DNA from: Amblyomma americanum
Lineage: Eukaryota; Arthropoda; Arachnida; Ixodida; Ixodidae
Reading direction: 5' to 3'
Assembly (NCBI RefSeq): GCF_052857255.1
Contig: NC_135502.1
Location: 154,862,599 to 154,926,598, forward strand
DNA length: 64,000 nucleotides
The translations under genes were made by a program, and so were the position numbers. Shown here in pieces: positions 1 through 13,941 of the stretch; the stretch's first letter is position 1; every line of letters starts with the position of its first letter. The notes beneath the pieces were generated by a model. It was given only the letters and a program-made list of their open reading frames with translations. It was not told the DNA's origin and made no database searches.

Positions 1-2198
1 GAAGAAGACCAAGAATACGAACAGTTTCTACCTGTGGAATCAGAGAATTATGTACCGTAAAATTTAAAGGTGGAGCTTTCCGTAAGCCGGCATTATTTCT
101 AATTCGAATGAAACATGATTTTGTAGGAGACAGTGTTAGACCCAGTGGTGGGAGGCGAGATGTCAATACATCCAGCGCGTGTTGAAGGGCCGACTGATGA
201 ATAGACGCATCTGGATGACAGCACCACAAGGTTATATCATCGGCATACGCAAGCACGCGGATAGAAGGAATGGACTCTAGGGCTCGAACAAGAGGAATTA
301 AAGCAACATTAAATAATGTGGGGGCGAGAAGGGAGCCCTGCGGCACTCCTCTATTGGAAGTGAAGTTACCAAAGGGCCTTCCGTGGACACGCACGCTGAA
401 GGTTCGATTTGCTAAAAAGGCGTGAATAGAGAGGAGGAACCGCTGAGGGAGACCAAGATTTTGAAGAGAGGCAAGAATAGCAGAGTGAAGGATGTTATCA
501 TATGCCTTTGTTATGTCTGCAGCGATTACGGTTCGTACAAGGTGACTGTACGGAGATTGGTCAAGCACGTCAGCAGCCAAAGTAGCAAGGCCGTCCTCCG
601 TTCCAATTTGTGGGCGGAAACCAATTTGGGAATCTGTGTAACAATCATGGGATTCCAGCCACCACGACAAGCGTGCGGCTAGAATGTTTTCATAAAGCTT
701 GCATATGGTAGGCGTAAGGAAAATTGGACGAACGGCCGAAAGAGATACTGGAAGCTGACCTCACTTGGGTATTGGAACCACAATAGAATGCTTCCAGTCT
801 CCCGGCATGACGCCAGAAAGCCACACTTCGTTAAAAGTATCAAGTAGGGTTTGCAAAGCCCTCCCTTCCAAGTTACGGTATGCCGCCGTGCCCGGGAGTA
901 GTAGTAGTTTTTAAACATTCAATGGAGGCCAGCAGCTCTGCTATGGTGAGGTGAAAAGTAATCCCATCGGAGAGCTCTGTAACCGATAAGTCAGGTGGAG
1001 ACGTAGCGATGCAGTCATGGTTTGGAAAAAAATGACGGGCCGCTTGTTGTTCAAATGTGTCCTGATCCACATTTAGCGCGAGGCGAATGCTCTCTGTGTA
1101 ACCTGCAACCTGAGAAGGGCGCTCCATGGCGTGAAACACTCTCCAAAGATGTCGATTGCCCTGCGTAGAGGACAGGCGGGCACACCGTGCTGCCCAGCGT
1201 TGCCTGCCTAGCCGCTTTGCATAGCGCCGCGCCCGTGCGGTAGCGCGGTGAAGAGTAGGAAGAGCCGATGGGTCATCGGGATGACGAGTTACGTAAAGAT
1301 CCGCCTGGCGACGAAGAGACCACAGATTCAAGAGATGTATGTCAGGGTTTAGGTCGTCTTCATTTACAGTAGTGGTAATAGTGTGAGTAGCGAGAACAGC
1401 AGAGAGAGTAGACAGTGCTGAATAGGGGTTGAATGTAGATAAATGATTGTTTGCGCGTACAGAGTCCCATGACGTTATTCGTACAGTGCGGCGTATTTTC
1501 CGTAGACGCGTAGGCGTGAGGGAGATAAAAATAGGGCTATGATCGCTACCGCAAGTATCAGAATCAACAGCCCAAAGAGGGTTACCGGGGCCTAACCACC
1601 AAGTCAAATCAGGTGAATACGGGCCACCTTGTGGTCCGGTAGAAGTATTTGGGTGGTTTAAAGGTTGAACGCAATGATCCGAAAAGCTCCCTTGGATGTT
1701 TGCACCTCTTGTGGAATCCGATGGGTAACCCCACGCAGTGTGTGCGCCGTTGAAGTCACCAATAACTAGAATAGGGATACCAGAGTTGGTAGAACGTAGA
1801 AAACGAACCCATCCCAGATTGTGAGATGCGGAGCCCGGACGACTACAAGAAGAATCTAGGACATGGGGTGTGCGTGCAGGTTTTACGAGAAGGGCGACAA
1901 CCTCTTGACGTGTGTTGCACCACCGTGAAAGGTCGAGCGTTGTGTGCGGAACTGAACTGTGAATATAAATTGCAGATTTACCTTGGCTGAGGGAGGAGGC
2001 GGTGCAACGGCGATCAGGGATAGAGGGTGAGTGGTATGCGCAGAAAGCTGATAGGCGTGGCAGTGCATTATGCTCTTGCAGTAGGAACGCCCATGCCCTC
2101 AGCTTTCCGTCGCGGAGGCGGATGTTCACTTCAGAGGCCTTATTAGCGAATCCTCGACAGTTCCACTGCACCACCACCGATGATGATGCGCTATCCAT
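1..2198 (-). pseudogene. Non-LTR ORF2: endonuclease plus reverse transcriptase, frameshifted
   Basis: The N-terminal 230 residues are an exonuclease/endonuclease/phosphatase-fold endonuclease: WNCRGF at residues 12-17, GDFNGAH at 147-153 and GSDHSP at 217-222. In functional elements this domain nicks target DNA to prime reverse transcription. The first frame stops at 873-875, just after an ACT run and a TPG motif. The RT continues in another frame after an indel near 880-900 and carries a further stop at 761-763. Downstream RT motifs are intact: RPIFLTPT, IGFRPQIGTEDG, the AADITKAYDN block, GVPQGS, and YADD at 236-247. The frame is open to position 1. One frameshift plus one nonsense codon indicate a fairly young but dead copy. 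Confidence 0.85.
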
Positions 2199-2301
2199 GA
2201 CGAGGTCGAAGAGCTTCCACGATGAGGGATGTCACCTGCTTCATCAGCGCTAATATCTTATCCACTGTCGGGGTAGTCACGGCTAACAGGTGGTCGGCAC
2301 C

Positions 2302-3828
2302 TTATTGTGGCCCATTGCTTACTCGTGGTGATACCTCTGATGATTGCTCCCGAGTTATTAGAATTCTTCGAGAGGATTGAGAACGACGCTGTTCCCGGCG
2401 CTGGGTGAGTTCGTCTAGACGGCGGCGAGCCTCCGCGATTGCATTGTCTAAAGCTGTGTCTTCATCTGTGGTATCCACTGGTATCCACATGTGATGGATG
2501 CACTGGATATGTACGCTGGTGAGGAGACGCATGGTGAGCAGCGGGCTCAGATAAAGGAAGTTCAGGGAAGTCGTTGTCGTCACATGCGAGTGCTGCGAAG
2601 CGATTACTTGAAGGAACATCCATTTTTGCAGGCGACTTATGAAACTTCTTCGCTTGCTTCTTCTTTGGACAAGCAGGGGGGGGGGGGGGGGGGCGAATGT
2701 CATGGTCGGCGATTTGCACAGGGCACAAGGAACTGTTGGTTCATTCATGTCGGCCACAGCTGCTGGATTAGGGCAGGTATTTTGCATATGTCCTTCTTTG
2801 TGGCAGTGATAACAAAAAATACGACGAGGTCGGAAGGGCTGTGGTTTGACGATCGCACCGTAGTAGGTAGGGTACTTCATAAGAGTCAACGGGCCTTGCA
2901 GGATGAGCAGGTATGAGCCCCGGTCACCCATAGGCCGTGCTTGCAGTACAACGTGAGTTGAGCACCTAATATTTGCGCGCACCTCCTCTGGAGGGCTTGT
3001 GCTGTCGACATGATAAACCATGCAGCGGAGTGTGTCAGGACCAGATGCAAAATATATTTGCTTCGGGACATGCTTGCTGTCATCCAGGGGAATCCGCGTA
3101 ACTGCGCAAAGTTTCTGGGCGTCCATCAAGGATGACAAGTTTACCGTGATGGTGTTCGATGGGCGATGGACGACAAACCCGCAGTAGTTCTAAGATCCAA
3201 GAGCGTGATCAATTGTGGCAGGGATGGCAGTCATATCAAAGCGCAATGTAGGCTTGATGGTAACGCGGAACGAGTTCGCAGCAGGCGGAAGAGAGCCTTG
3301 ACTCACGGGAGACATCTGAGGAGGAGGCTCAGAGGCTGATGACAGCCCTTGGAGGGAATACTGAACTGGCGCGACGGGCACAGTTTCTTGAGGGAGTGCC
3401 ACAGGCTCGGAGGCGGTGGAGCAGTCCATGTCACAGGCCAAAGTCGTAGCAAACGAAGACGGCGCAGGCTGGAGGCCCAGAGGCGCTGACGATTGCGTGG
3501 GCGTGGAGGCTGCGTCAGGTGGCAACACAGCGGGCATCCGCGTAGCTGTCGTCGACAACGCAGAATCCATGCAGACGCGTAGTGCGGCCTCGCTCGGCAG
3601 CGCCGAGCTAAGCCTAGCTTGCCCCTGAGGGTTCCGGTTGGGTTTTCTCACTTGAGAATGCGCCCACCTTGCCGGGAATTTCTCCGCAGGGGCGTCGTCA
3701 GCATTCGGTCTCACGGAGGGCACTGTCCGACCCACGCCACACGCGAGAAGACAGCAAAAAGCGAAAACACAGACGGAAGGAAGGAAGGCCTCAGACGAAC
3801 ACAGACATTGAAGCAGACACGTAGCCAC
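2302..3828 (-). pseudogene. Non-LTR ORF1 (zinc-knuckle nucleic-acid-binding protein), broken
   Basis: ORF1 proteins of this group bind element RNA. The frame reads from about 3828 to an in-frame TAG at 3190-3192 and continues in the same frame to 2302. It contains a CCHC knuckle (CYHCHKEGHMQNTC) followed by a second Cys pair (CALC). The N-terminal half is rich in Pro, Ser and Ala. An 18-bp G run at 2676-2693 shifts the frame. Past it another frame carries the familiar ORF1 tail (KMDVPSSNRFAAL), and the original frame resumes with an acidic/basic coiled segment (EARRRLDELTQRREQRR). The true start codon is unclear because the first in-frame candidate at 3828 is GTG. Stop plus at least two frame changes mean it is not functional. 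Confidence 0.7.
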
Positions 3829-3920
3829 CCACTAGGTCTTCGTCTTCTTCCAACTTGGGAGATCACTGCGGCACACGCATTGAGGGAATGTGCAAGCATT
3901 GCCGGCTCATCGCCCCTCTT

Positions 3921-4613
3921 TCCCTAAAGTAATGAAGTTCCATCATCGTCCATTTTGAGTTTTCAAACATGACGCAAGCTTTGTTTTCAAATTCTGCGTC
4001 AAGCTTCGCTCCGTCCACACTTCCGGTTTTTCAAACGAGTCACGCTTTACCTCCGCCCCTTCCAGTGTTTTCAGGTTGGGCGCCACTTTTGCTCCGGCCC
4101 CGTGCACTTTTCGGACATTTCTAGCTATGATTAGTTCACTAATTACACCACATGCACCTCATAATTTGTACTGCTAGCTTTTTGTTGCTCTGTTATATGG
4201 AATCATTCTTTTACTTATAACTTAATTCCTTCGAATGTTATCATGATGACAAGCTCGAGATGACACGAAACCTTAAGCAATGCCTTATAATGCTTACACA
4301 TTAAAAGCACGTGTACGCTATCTCACGGAGGCTGTAGATGTTAAACGCGTCTGAAGTGGATCGGATGGCCAAGAGGCACCCGATCCTCGAGCGTGGTCTG
4401 CTTTGTAAGCCGCCTCCTCAGGCGGTTTAAAAGCAGACAGCTGAAGCCACTACAGAGAGGAGTAGCACCCCAAAACTGTTTCGATTCACCACAAATATCC
4501 ACTTGCCCTTCTCAATCTACCCTTTCTTAGCAGATTAGAGAGCCACGCTCTCCTGGCGCCTTTCCCTCGTTATACAAGCGCGATACATGCCATGCGTTTT
4601 CTTGCCGATTATT
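3921..4613. other. No gene recognised
   Basis: Non-coding stretch between the 5' end of the non-LTR element and a foldback element. I see no long ORF, promoter or repeat that I can name. Confidence 0.5.
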
Positions 4614-4615
4614 GG

Positions 4616-4829
4616 CTGCGTTCCAATACTCCCAAGTAGACGGCTACTTAGACGTCTAGACGGACAGCCGCCATCTTGGGACGCGTTCCATTTGTCACGA
4701 AGCTTTAGTTACATTATTATGCCGTGAGGCGGCGTGAGCAGTAGACAAGTTCTAATACATGAACACGTAGACGGCTTCCTAGACATCACAATAGACGTCT
4801 TGTTAGACGTCTAGAGTATTGGAACGCAG
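4616..4829. mobile_element. Foldback/MITE-like element with 16-bp terminal inverted repeats
   Basis: CTGCGTTCCAATACTC at 4616-4631 is exactly the reverse complement of 4814-4829, enclosing about 180 bp with no ORF. The inside repeats TAGACG and GACGTCTA motifs on both strands, giving further self-complementarity. TTATTG occurs close to both ends and could be a target duplication, but the exact boundary is uncertain. This is typical of a non-autonomous DNA transposon. I cannot assign the superfamily. Confidence 0.65.
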
Positions 4830-5524
4830 TCATTTATTGCTTCTACCCACTAACGTTCATAGTTGTGCACAGAATAATTCTATATTTTAGTGAGGGCTCC
4901 ATTACGCCAGCTTTTCGGGTTTTCAGCTTGGCCACCTTGGCTGATCGCGTGGTTGACCACGTGGGGGGGGGGGGGGGCAGCTGCTTTTGTCGCGGGTGCG
5001 GAGCGCCGGCGAAACCGAGCTGCACCAGCTGCGCGCATGCGCCGTGCCAAGGGGGGGGAGGGGACAGGGGGAGGGAGTGAATCCACTTGCAAGCACGAAG
5101 ATGAAGAAGGAACGCTCCTGCGAAAAGGAGTTCCACTCTTCCAGATGTAGCCCTCGCGTCACTCCAGGTTTGAGCAGAGCTAAACCACAGCCAATTTTTA
5201 AGCGTGAAAATTGCCTTTGCGTAACTAAGAACGCAATCGACTTCATACCAAGGATGTTTTTGACGCCAACCTCTGTGCTAGCAAGGCAACAAAAAAAATG
5301 GCTCTTAAAAGTAAGAGCGATCACTACACTGCTGCTATAGTATGATACTAGGTATAATATGATACCATATTGCTATATTATGATACCAGATTACTACTTG
5401 GAGCCCGCCCTTTCAAGTTTCAAGTTGGCGAAGGCAGCCCTGTAGTTTAAGGAATAATTGTCTTTAAAAGATTGCGACGTGGAGTGTTCGAGGACGCTTA
5501 CTTATACGTAGCCTGGGAAGATAT

Positions 5525-5755
5525 TGTCACGAAGTGGCGACTGTAGTCCGGAGAGCAGAGCAGAAAGGCTGCGACAATGGTGTCTAAACAAAACTCTTCG
5601 TCTGGCTGACTTTGCCCACAATAGACTGAATCACTCGGCGGCGGCGTAGCAAGTCTTCTCGGCGGTCGTCGAAGAGCATACCCGCCGCTGTCGGCCGTCT
5701 CAATTTATAAGCTGATAGCGAACTTTCGAGACAAACCGTGGAAAGTTACTTGAAC
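5525..5755 (-). repeat. Possible solo or partial LTR
   Basis: On the minus strand the block ends in GTGACA (TGTCAC at 5525 on plus), has a TATA-like TTATAAATT near 5702-5710 and GC-rich sequence downstream, a layout typical of gypsy LTRs. The 5' terminus and any target duplication were not found and there is no second copy in the window, so this is tentative. Confidence 0.35.
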
Positions 5756-7438
<1,683 letters not shown>

Positions 7439-7739
7439 AATACTGCGGGCAGGCAGAATCTCCAAGCAAGAGATGAAAATACATACGGGGGAAAAAGCAA
7501 AGCAATTATGGTAGCACCCAGCATTATAGATACCACTTTCTCTTGCAAAAACAAGACCTCCCTGACACTCGGTCTGGCGTACCATGATGAACTTCCATGC
7601 CGCAGCCTCGACTCAACAGGCATGGGCTGTGGTTCGCGCGGCGGCGAATAGCCGCAGAGCCAGCCTGCAGAGAGCATGCACGCCCGAACTAATGCTGCTC
7701 GTAGCGTGAGTATGCGGAAATTCAAAGCTGGTAGGTTAT

Positions 7740-7860
7740 GAGAGAGAGAGAGAGAGAAAGCCGAACGGAAAGGCAGGGAGGTTAGCTAGGCGACGGCCAG
7801 TATGCTACCGTACACGTGGGCACGGGAACAGAGGGACAAATAGAAAGGGTAGGTTATGAG
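7740..7860 (-). repeat. Possible 3' end of a dispersed element, ending in (CT)n on the minus strand
   Basis: On the minus strand a CCTCCCTGCC-type segment runs into a CT dinucleotide tail (AG run at 7740-7757 on plus). Short microsatellite tails are usual at non-LTR retrotransposon 3' ends. The family is suggested from memory only. Confidence 0.35.
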
Positions 7861-9621
7861 AGCTCCGATGCAATTAGGCAGCGTGCCCTTCAAGATCATA
7901 TTTGTCAGTGCCGCTGTGCTTTTATTTTGAGGTTTCGTCCGAAATGAATTTGCTTCGGTGTATGTTTGCTGCTTTGAATGCACGTCGAGTTATTTTTCTC
8001 CGTCAGGAAAATAGGAGGCGCCCAAACACTGGCATAAATTTTGTGTGCTAACTATCACTGCGAAATATGTGGCGGGACTTCGACAAACATTACAGTCAGA
8101 ATCTCGCTAACTTTATTTTTCGTTTTTGGTGGAATGAAATTACCGAGTGGTGACCACGTTTTCCATCAGTGGGTGGAGTGGCTCGATGCATGTTGCGTTC
8201 ACGATGATGTTGCTCGTCTATTGTTTGCGCAAGAAAAAAATCAGAAGCACTTTCATATGCATTATGGAACTCAGATCAGCATCATATTTTCATACCATTT
8301 CTTTTCGGCTGGGCCAACTGCAGGCATGCAAGAAAATGTGTGATCACTGGTTCTAGCGGATTTCAACGAAGTTGTCTCTTAATTTTTTCCCAAACTGCAT
8401 GAATTTTTATTTTTAGCTAACAGTATTAGAGTGAGTTCAATTCAGGCCAAAAGAACTCATAATAACCTGAGCTTTCAGAAAAACTACCTGGTGTCTGCAT
8501 TTTAGTAAAATGTTGTTTATCACAAATGGTGTACCATGCAGTTAGGGGTAATTTGTGTGAAATTAAAAAAGTTCATGTCAACACCAATTAAAAATCAAGA
8601 ACTACAATACAAAACCAAAGAATGACGTTTTGCTTCAAGAAGTTATTGAAATATACAGCCTGACTAGACAGCAAACCGCATCACCGTAAGAACTGTGGCG
8701 GCTCTACACATGTGGCCTTTGTTCCATTGTGCTTAAATGCTACACCTTGACGCTGGTGCGGTGTCTTGAAGCCTAGAACCAGTGCTCGTCCAATTCAATG
8801 CTTTAGCTCATGATAACTAAGTTGGAGCGCTGAGCTACCTCGTTTCACTATAGCAAAACGGAAAATGGTCTCTTTGAGTTAGCGGCATTCAGAAGCCAGC
8901 GGGGGCGCCAAGGTGGCCTTGCGGTCGGTTGCCTGATGAGTGCTCCTATTTCTAAGTCGAATCGTGCAGCTGGCTTCCTATAATCGCGTATTCCTATTTG
9001 GCATCATCTAGGTATATGCTGAAATCCTTGGTTTGCTTTCATGGCGCAAAGTGTTTTTCGCACGCGAATTTCTCACTCTGTTTGCCTTCCATCGTTCATG
9101 TTCCTAGCCGTGCAACTATCATGCATGTTCCGTCAATCTTTTAGGCAAATACATATTATATTGCATCCGTCTGAAGAGTTCTTCGCATTTTATTGGCTTA
9201 TTTCTAGCCTTTACTACACTGCACTTGAAGAACAACTAGCTTCATTACTGGTTTATTTCTTCGTTCATACATGATTTCCAACTTCGTCTCTTTTGATTAC
9301 CGCAGTTCATTCTGCCTCCAATAGCCGGAGGTTACCTTCTTTGCAGTCCTCATTGAGTATACTAACTTAGCTCCTGACGCCACCTGCGAAATGGTTACAG
9401 GATCTCACCCTCAGCTCCACCATAAAATGTGCTAGAGTCCTAACACCGTTTTAACTTAGAGCAATAACTAATTAAGAAGAACATGAAAAACTGAAAATTT
9501 GAAAAACCATATAAAATCACTCGATTAGATGGAATATATTTTCTACCGCTGAAACTATGAACCTATATATAGTGGCAAAATTTCGCATAATTGCACAGTG
9601 CAGCATTTGTAATGCGCAAGT
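7861..9621. other. No gene recognised
   Basis: About 1.76 kb of non-coding sequence. The largest predicted proteins (100 aa or less) have no recognisable motif. Confidence 0.5.
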
Positions 9622-10407
9622 TGTGGGTTGCTCAGTGGGCACAGGCCACTAACCACCGCGGGTTCGGGCTTCGCGAGAGCCAAGGGCCCCGATCAGCCGA
9701 CCCCACACGGACCCTGGGGCACCGCTGCGGCACACGCAAACTCTGCAGAGAGGAGAGCGACTCGCCGCAAAGCCACACGCCTCCAAGCTCACGAAGGAGA
9801 CGTTTATTCTCGTCGTCCACCTGCGCTACACAGACTCAACAGTCACCCCATCCCGGGGAGCGCGAGGAGAAAAGCTTAGCTGCGCGCTCGGAGCGAAGAG
9901 AGTAAAACGTCGCTAGCACGCCACTGCAGGAGATTGTCCCCGCGGCAGTGGCGTGATCTCTATCGTGTAGGCCGTTGGGTCGTTTGCGAGAGAGAGTGGG
10001 CAGTCAACGCAAGGTGCGCCTGTCGGAGGTCGCTGGACCCCTGGACAGGCTCGAGCCGCTGCGGGTCGAGGACCCGCGCTGGCGAAATCGAGTATGCACT
10101 TGTCCGAACGGCAAAGGCTGGCCCGGAAAGACAGCAGCGTACACATCTTATGCTGTCTCGGAGGAGTCTCTTTCTGTGCTCCACTCGTACGGTCGCGTGG
10201 CTGCCCAAGCGGGTCCCGAATTCCCGCCAAAAGGCACCAATGGCAAAAGCCTTTGGAAAGCCGGGGCCGAGCTGCGGCCAAAGGACAGTGATTAGTCATC
10301 CAGCCACCTCTCCGTCGCCTGAGGCGGGAGAAAGGGAAAGAGGAGAACAACGCGGGATGCCGGCAACATCCGCGCAAGGGAAACGGCGGGAAGCCTGGAT
10401 TCCCACA
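9622..10407 (-). repeat. LTR, family D, copy 1 (786 bp)
   Basis: The block starts TGTGGG and ends CCCACA, a perfect 6-bp terminal inverted repeat. A second copy lies at 30220-30747. Minus orientation is favoured: an AATAAA polyadenylation signal lies in the minus reading near 9810, and the sequence just before the minus-strand LTR start (10408-10430) is purine-rich (AAGGAGAGGA), like a polypurine tract. About 280 bp present here (roughly 9880-10140) is missing from copy 2. I see no target duplication at 9617-9621. Confidence 0.75.
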
Positions 10408-10559
10408 CCGTCCTCTCCTTAAATGCCCCCCTACCCATCGGTGAAAGCACGCGGTAAAATAAAAAAAATCAATTCACATAACAGAAAACTAGCCTCACTC
10501 CAGTTTCAGCCATAAACCCAAAAAAACACACAGCCGAAAAAAAGGTAAAGATAAATAGG

Positions 10560-12160
10560 CAACCTAAGGACAATGGCAAGGACATGAAGAGCAACAGTTC
10601 TCATAGTACTGTAGGCACCAGTTAGAGCAAGAAGGGGAATGCGTTTCAATGATAAGACTCAATCCCTGATTCTGGAAAGCGGACAATGAAACCACCAAGC
10701 TGGGGCAGCATAGGTCATTGTAGGAAGAATATCCTAATGATTCATTAGGCACAATTTCGGTTGAAAAACAAAAAAAAATTACAATGGAACCAATTAAGGA
10801 GCTTGTTCATAGATGCAATAATTTTCTCTTGCTAATGATTAACATGAGCAAGAAAGCTTAGTTGGGAGTCAAAAACAACTCCTAATAATTTCATAGAGGG
10901 TTCACATTTGAGACTATTTGTATAGGCGTACAGTTGGCGTACGTTTGCGCAACGCAGGTACTCTATTAAAAAAATAAAACATAACACTTTTGATGGTTTA
11001 AGTGAACACGAAACTTGGCGCACCAGTTTTGAATTAATGGTAAAACATTTCAACCCAATGTTGACAACACGCGACTTGTCTTTCCAGAGACAAGGAAAAT
11101 GGTGTCGTCAGAATATGCTTTAATGTAGAAAGGTGAGGGGACAGGGAGATTTAAGAGGTCATAAATTAAAATGTTCCAAAGTAAAGGCGAAAGAGGCGAA
11201 CCTTGCGGACAACCGACAGTAGAAGGCACAGAAAGAGTGCAAGAAGGAGATTGATAGTTAAAATATCGGCCATCAAGGACAGAAGCCAAGATGGAAAATA
11301 AATTTCCTGGACAGCGATGTTGTCTTGAAAATATTAAAACCAAAAGGCGCCAAGCATTATCAAATGCACCTCTCAAGTCCAGAGAAATGGAAACCACTGG
11401 AACCTTTCGTTGTTTATATGTTTATAATAACTCCCGTAAACGATGGAGAGCCTGAACAGAACTACGGCCATGCTTGAAACCATACTGATTTCTGTGCAGT
11501 AGATTATTCTGGAACAGGAAGTACTAAAGACTACCATACAACAAACGTTCGAGCACTCTAACGAAAGTCGAATTAATGCACCTAGGCTGGTAAGAATTGG
11601 GAAGGTGCGCTGGTATATTCGGTTTGGGAATAAAAATAATCTTCCCAACTCTTCAAATATGAGGAAAGTAACCCAAATGCAATGCAGAATTGAAAATAGA
11701 GAGGAAAAACAAAAGGCGAGCATAACACAAGGCGAGAACAAAACGACGAGAGATCAGATCAGGGCCAGGAGAAGTCCTCAGAGCGATCGAGCTGATTACA
11801 GCTTCAGTCTCCGCAACAGTGAAGGATAAATCTTGAACTGAGTTATTGTAAGGCTGAACTATAACGCCCCTAACGTGAGTATGGAAAGGAATATCGAAAG
11901 AAGAAGTATCCGTGGCGGTCTGAGTAAGAAGAAGCAGCTTTACAGTGTCAGGAAGTGTTTCAGTATATGTGTCATCAGAGTACTGAAGAGGAGGAATTAT
12001 AGAAGGGCACCTGAGCTTGCAAAAGGTACGTTTGTCTGGCTTGTCAAAGAGGTATTTGGGCGTAGCTGTGTAGCAAATATTCAAATAATTATGAGTAAGG
12101 CCCGACGAATAAGTTTGCCAGCTAGCTGAGGCTGCGTGCTTTCGGTTGAGGAAAAGTCCG
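10560..12160 (-). pseudogene. R1-like non-LTR reverse transcriptase fragment
   Basis: Minus-strand RT in several frames. The N-terminal segment (11653-12180) carries SPGPD, followed by an IIFIPKP-like block. The next part (11050-11397) has the palm motifs SLDLRGAFDNAW, CPQGSPLSPLLWN and YSDD at 11104-11115, in place of the usual YADD. The thumb continues with KLLGVVFDSQLSF (about 10880) and, after another shift, YAAPAWW and LTGAYSTMRT near 10600-10720, which is typical of R1/Jockey-type elements. At least four frame changes and several stops are present. It lies between a gypsy integrase end and the D LTR, so it probably inserted into the 3' untranslated part of that gypsy. Neither endonuclease nor 3' tail is visible. 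Confidence 0.75.
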
Positions 12161-12199
12161 CCTTCCGGCATCAATACCAACGGTGACCATCGCCTCAGA

Positions 12200-12626
12200 T
12201 TGTACTAGTGCGCGGTACGCTTGCGTTCTGCAGCAGCAGTTGCTGCTTTGCGTTTGGCTATGATACCAGTGGGTACCGAAGCAAGCTCGTCAGACCGTGA
12301 TCAAAAGGCCTTCAGGTCTGGGATGAGGCACGGCTGGCTTTCCTCGAACGGGGATCCTCCAGCAGATACGCGAGCGGCGACCAGACTCTGACCACTCGGT
12401 AAGGACCAGGCCACTTAAGAGCGAGCGAGACCCTCGAGCCACGCTTTGAAAGACGAGGGGCCATGCCTCTACCCCACCGGCAGCCACCCGCGCAACCTGC
12501 CTTTGCAGTTGTTAGCGGGCAAAACGAAGGAGTTGAGCGAATGAGCTCTCGATCCCTACTCGTACATGAGATGAACAGCCTGCGCTGCACCGGTTTCTGA
12601 ACCGCGTGCAGAGGAATGCCAAGCAC
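12200..12626 (-). pseudogene. Gypsy integrase C-terminal end (GPY/F module)
   Basis: The minus frame contains WPGPYRVVRV followed by AYLLEDPRSRKASRAS, the GPY/F module found at the C-terminus of many Ty3/gypsy integrases, which helps multimerisation and DNA binding. A short basic tail (AKRKAATAAAERKR) precedes the stop near 12210. The upstream part of the ORF (to 12626) is not recognisable as catalytic core. The orientation is opposite to the gypsy gag-pol that begins just to the right, and it points towards the D LTR at 9622-10407, as expected for the 3' end of a minus-strand element. Confidence 0.65.
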
Positions 12627-12639
12627 TGCAACGCACGGC

Positions 12640-13941
12640 GGAGGGGGAAACCAGAATCAGCCGCACCTTTGGCCTTGCAGCGGGAGGACACATACAGGGA
12701 GAGGTGCCATTATCACGTGACCAAGCTCGCGGCGGTGTGCGCTCTTTCCGCTGTAAAGAGAAGGAACACTTGGTTAGGCCTCCTGTGAGGCAGGAAAATG
12801 GCGGCGGGGGTCGGTCGTAAAGGGACGACCGGCTCAGTCTTTGCTAATTTCCTTGACGCACCGAGCAAGCTGCTTTGCTAGTGCGCATGTTCATTTTTTT
12901 CCTGTCGCCATTGCTTGCCGTGAATTTTTAGCGTTATTAGATACGGGAGCCAGTGCCCCCTTGTTCAGTGAAGAGGTGTCGTCCCACTTGCAAAAGCACT
13001 CAGTGCGCTTGCGGGACTGCCGTAAGCATTCAATCTTGTGAAAGACGTAGCCCATTCGGCTGGCGCCGCGAGGCTAACTGTCAGATGCGGAGAGCGGACG
13101 AGACGCACGCGTTTCATTCATCTCCCAGAGCTCAGTGTGCCCATGATTCTCGGAAGAGACTTTCTCCTGAAAACCGGGATCGTGGTGGAAAATGCAAATA
13201 GCGGCTATCGCGACAGACCATTTTCCCAGCTGAAGCCGTTCATCAGCCCAGCGGCGTCAATAACCGCCTGAGCAGTGAAGGCGTTAGGAGAGTGCTTCGC
13301 TCAACGACCAGGGCCAAGGCCTTTTGCCGAGCGTTCCGTCATACACGCTCGCCTTTGGGACCGAGCGGCACGCACGACCAGGCACCACATCCGCCGGCCG
13401 CATTTGCAGCAAATTTGAATGACACAAAGAAGGCTCGTTTGACAGCACTCTTGCGTCAGTACGATGTGCTCCTCACAGATCAGCCTGGCTTTACTATATC
13501 AGTGAGGCACAAGATCTACACCGGAGATGCGCTTCCTTTGAATTGCAACCACAGACCCGTCAGCCTCGCGAAAAGGCAGGTGATCGATAGGTTGCTGGAT
13601 GAGATGCTGTCGGCGGTCATTATCCGTCGCTCGTCCAGCGCTTGGGTGTCTCGAGTTGTGCTGGTGCCTAAGAAAGATGGCAGCCCCCGTTTATGTGTAG
13701 ATTATTGCCCTTTGAATGCTCTGACTCGCAAGTATGCCTATCCGCTCCTGACGATCAGCTTAATCGTAGGAAACCTGGGCAGCGCGCGGTGCTTTTCCAC
13801 GCTAGATGCCTCCAAAGGTTACCTACAGGTCCAGATGGCGGACGCTCACCGGTCTAAGACCGCGTTCTCGTGCCACAGAGGGCTGTTTGAGTTCACTCGT
13901 ATGCCCTTTGGTTTCTGCAATGGTCCTGCGACTTTTCAGAG
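12640..13941 (+). pseudogene. Outer gypsy: gag end, protease and first half of RT
   Basis: A degraded zinc knuckle (FRCKEKEHLV, about 12745) is followed by an aspartic protease with ALLDTGASAPLF at about 12935-12970 and the later ILGRDFLLKTG block (13145). RT follows at 13290-13941: HRPVSLAKRQVIDRLLDEML, VPKKDGSPRLCVDY, CFSTLDASKGYLQV and TRMPFGFCNGPATFQ. Several frame changes separate the segments. RT stops abruptly at 13941, where element A1 begins. It resumes at 29392, and the codons across the join (GCG ACT TTT CAG AGG CTC ATA GAC) read on without loss if A1 and one copy of its CAGAG duplication are removed. This identifies 29392-30211 as the second half of the same gene. Confidence 0.85.

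Larger units (their letters stand above)
1..3920 (-). mobile_element. I-like non-LTR retrotransposon, cut by the window edge
   Basis: Two-ORF non-LTR retrotransposon on the minus strand. ORF1, with a zinc knuckle, lies at about 2302-3828, and ORF2, with an APE-type endonuclease followed by reverse transcriptase, runs from 2198 past position 1. The ORFs are about 100 bp apart. The 3' part (any RNase H, 3' UTR and tail) is outside the window. The 5' boundary near 3900-3930 is a guess from where coding similarity ends; I see no target duplication. Both ORFs are broken, so this copy is dead. I-clade assignment rests on endonuclease and RT style and on resemblance to the RNase H-bearing element at 38.8-40.8 kb; LOA/R1-type is possible. 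Confidence 0.8.

Noticed and set aside
9934..10422. 162-codon plus ORF and overlapping minus ORF of 154 codons
   Set aside because: Both are inside the GC-rich D LTR and are not kept in the second LTR copy.
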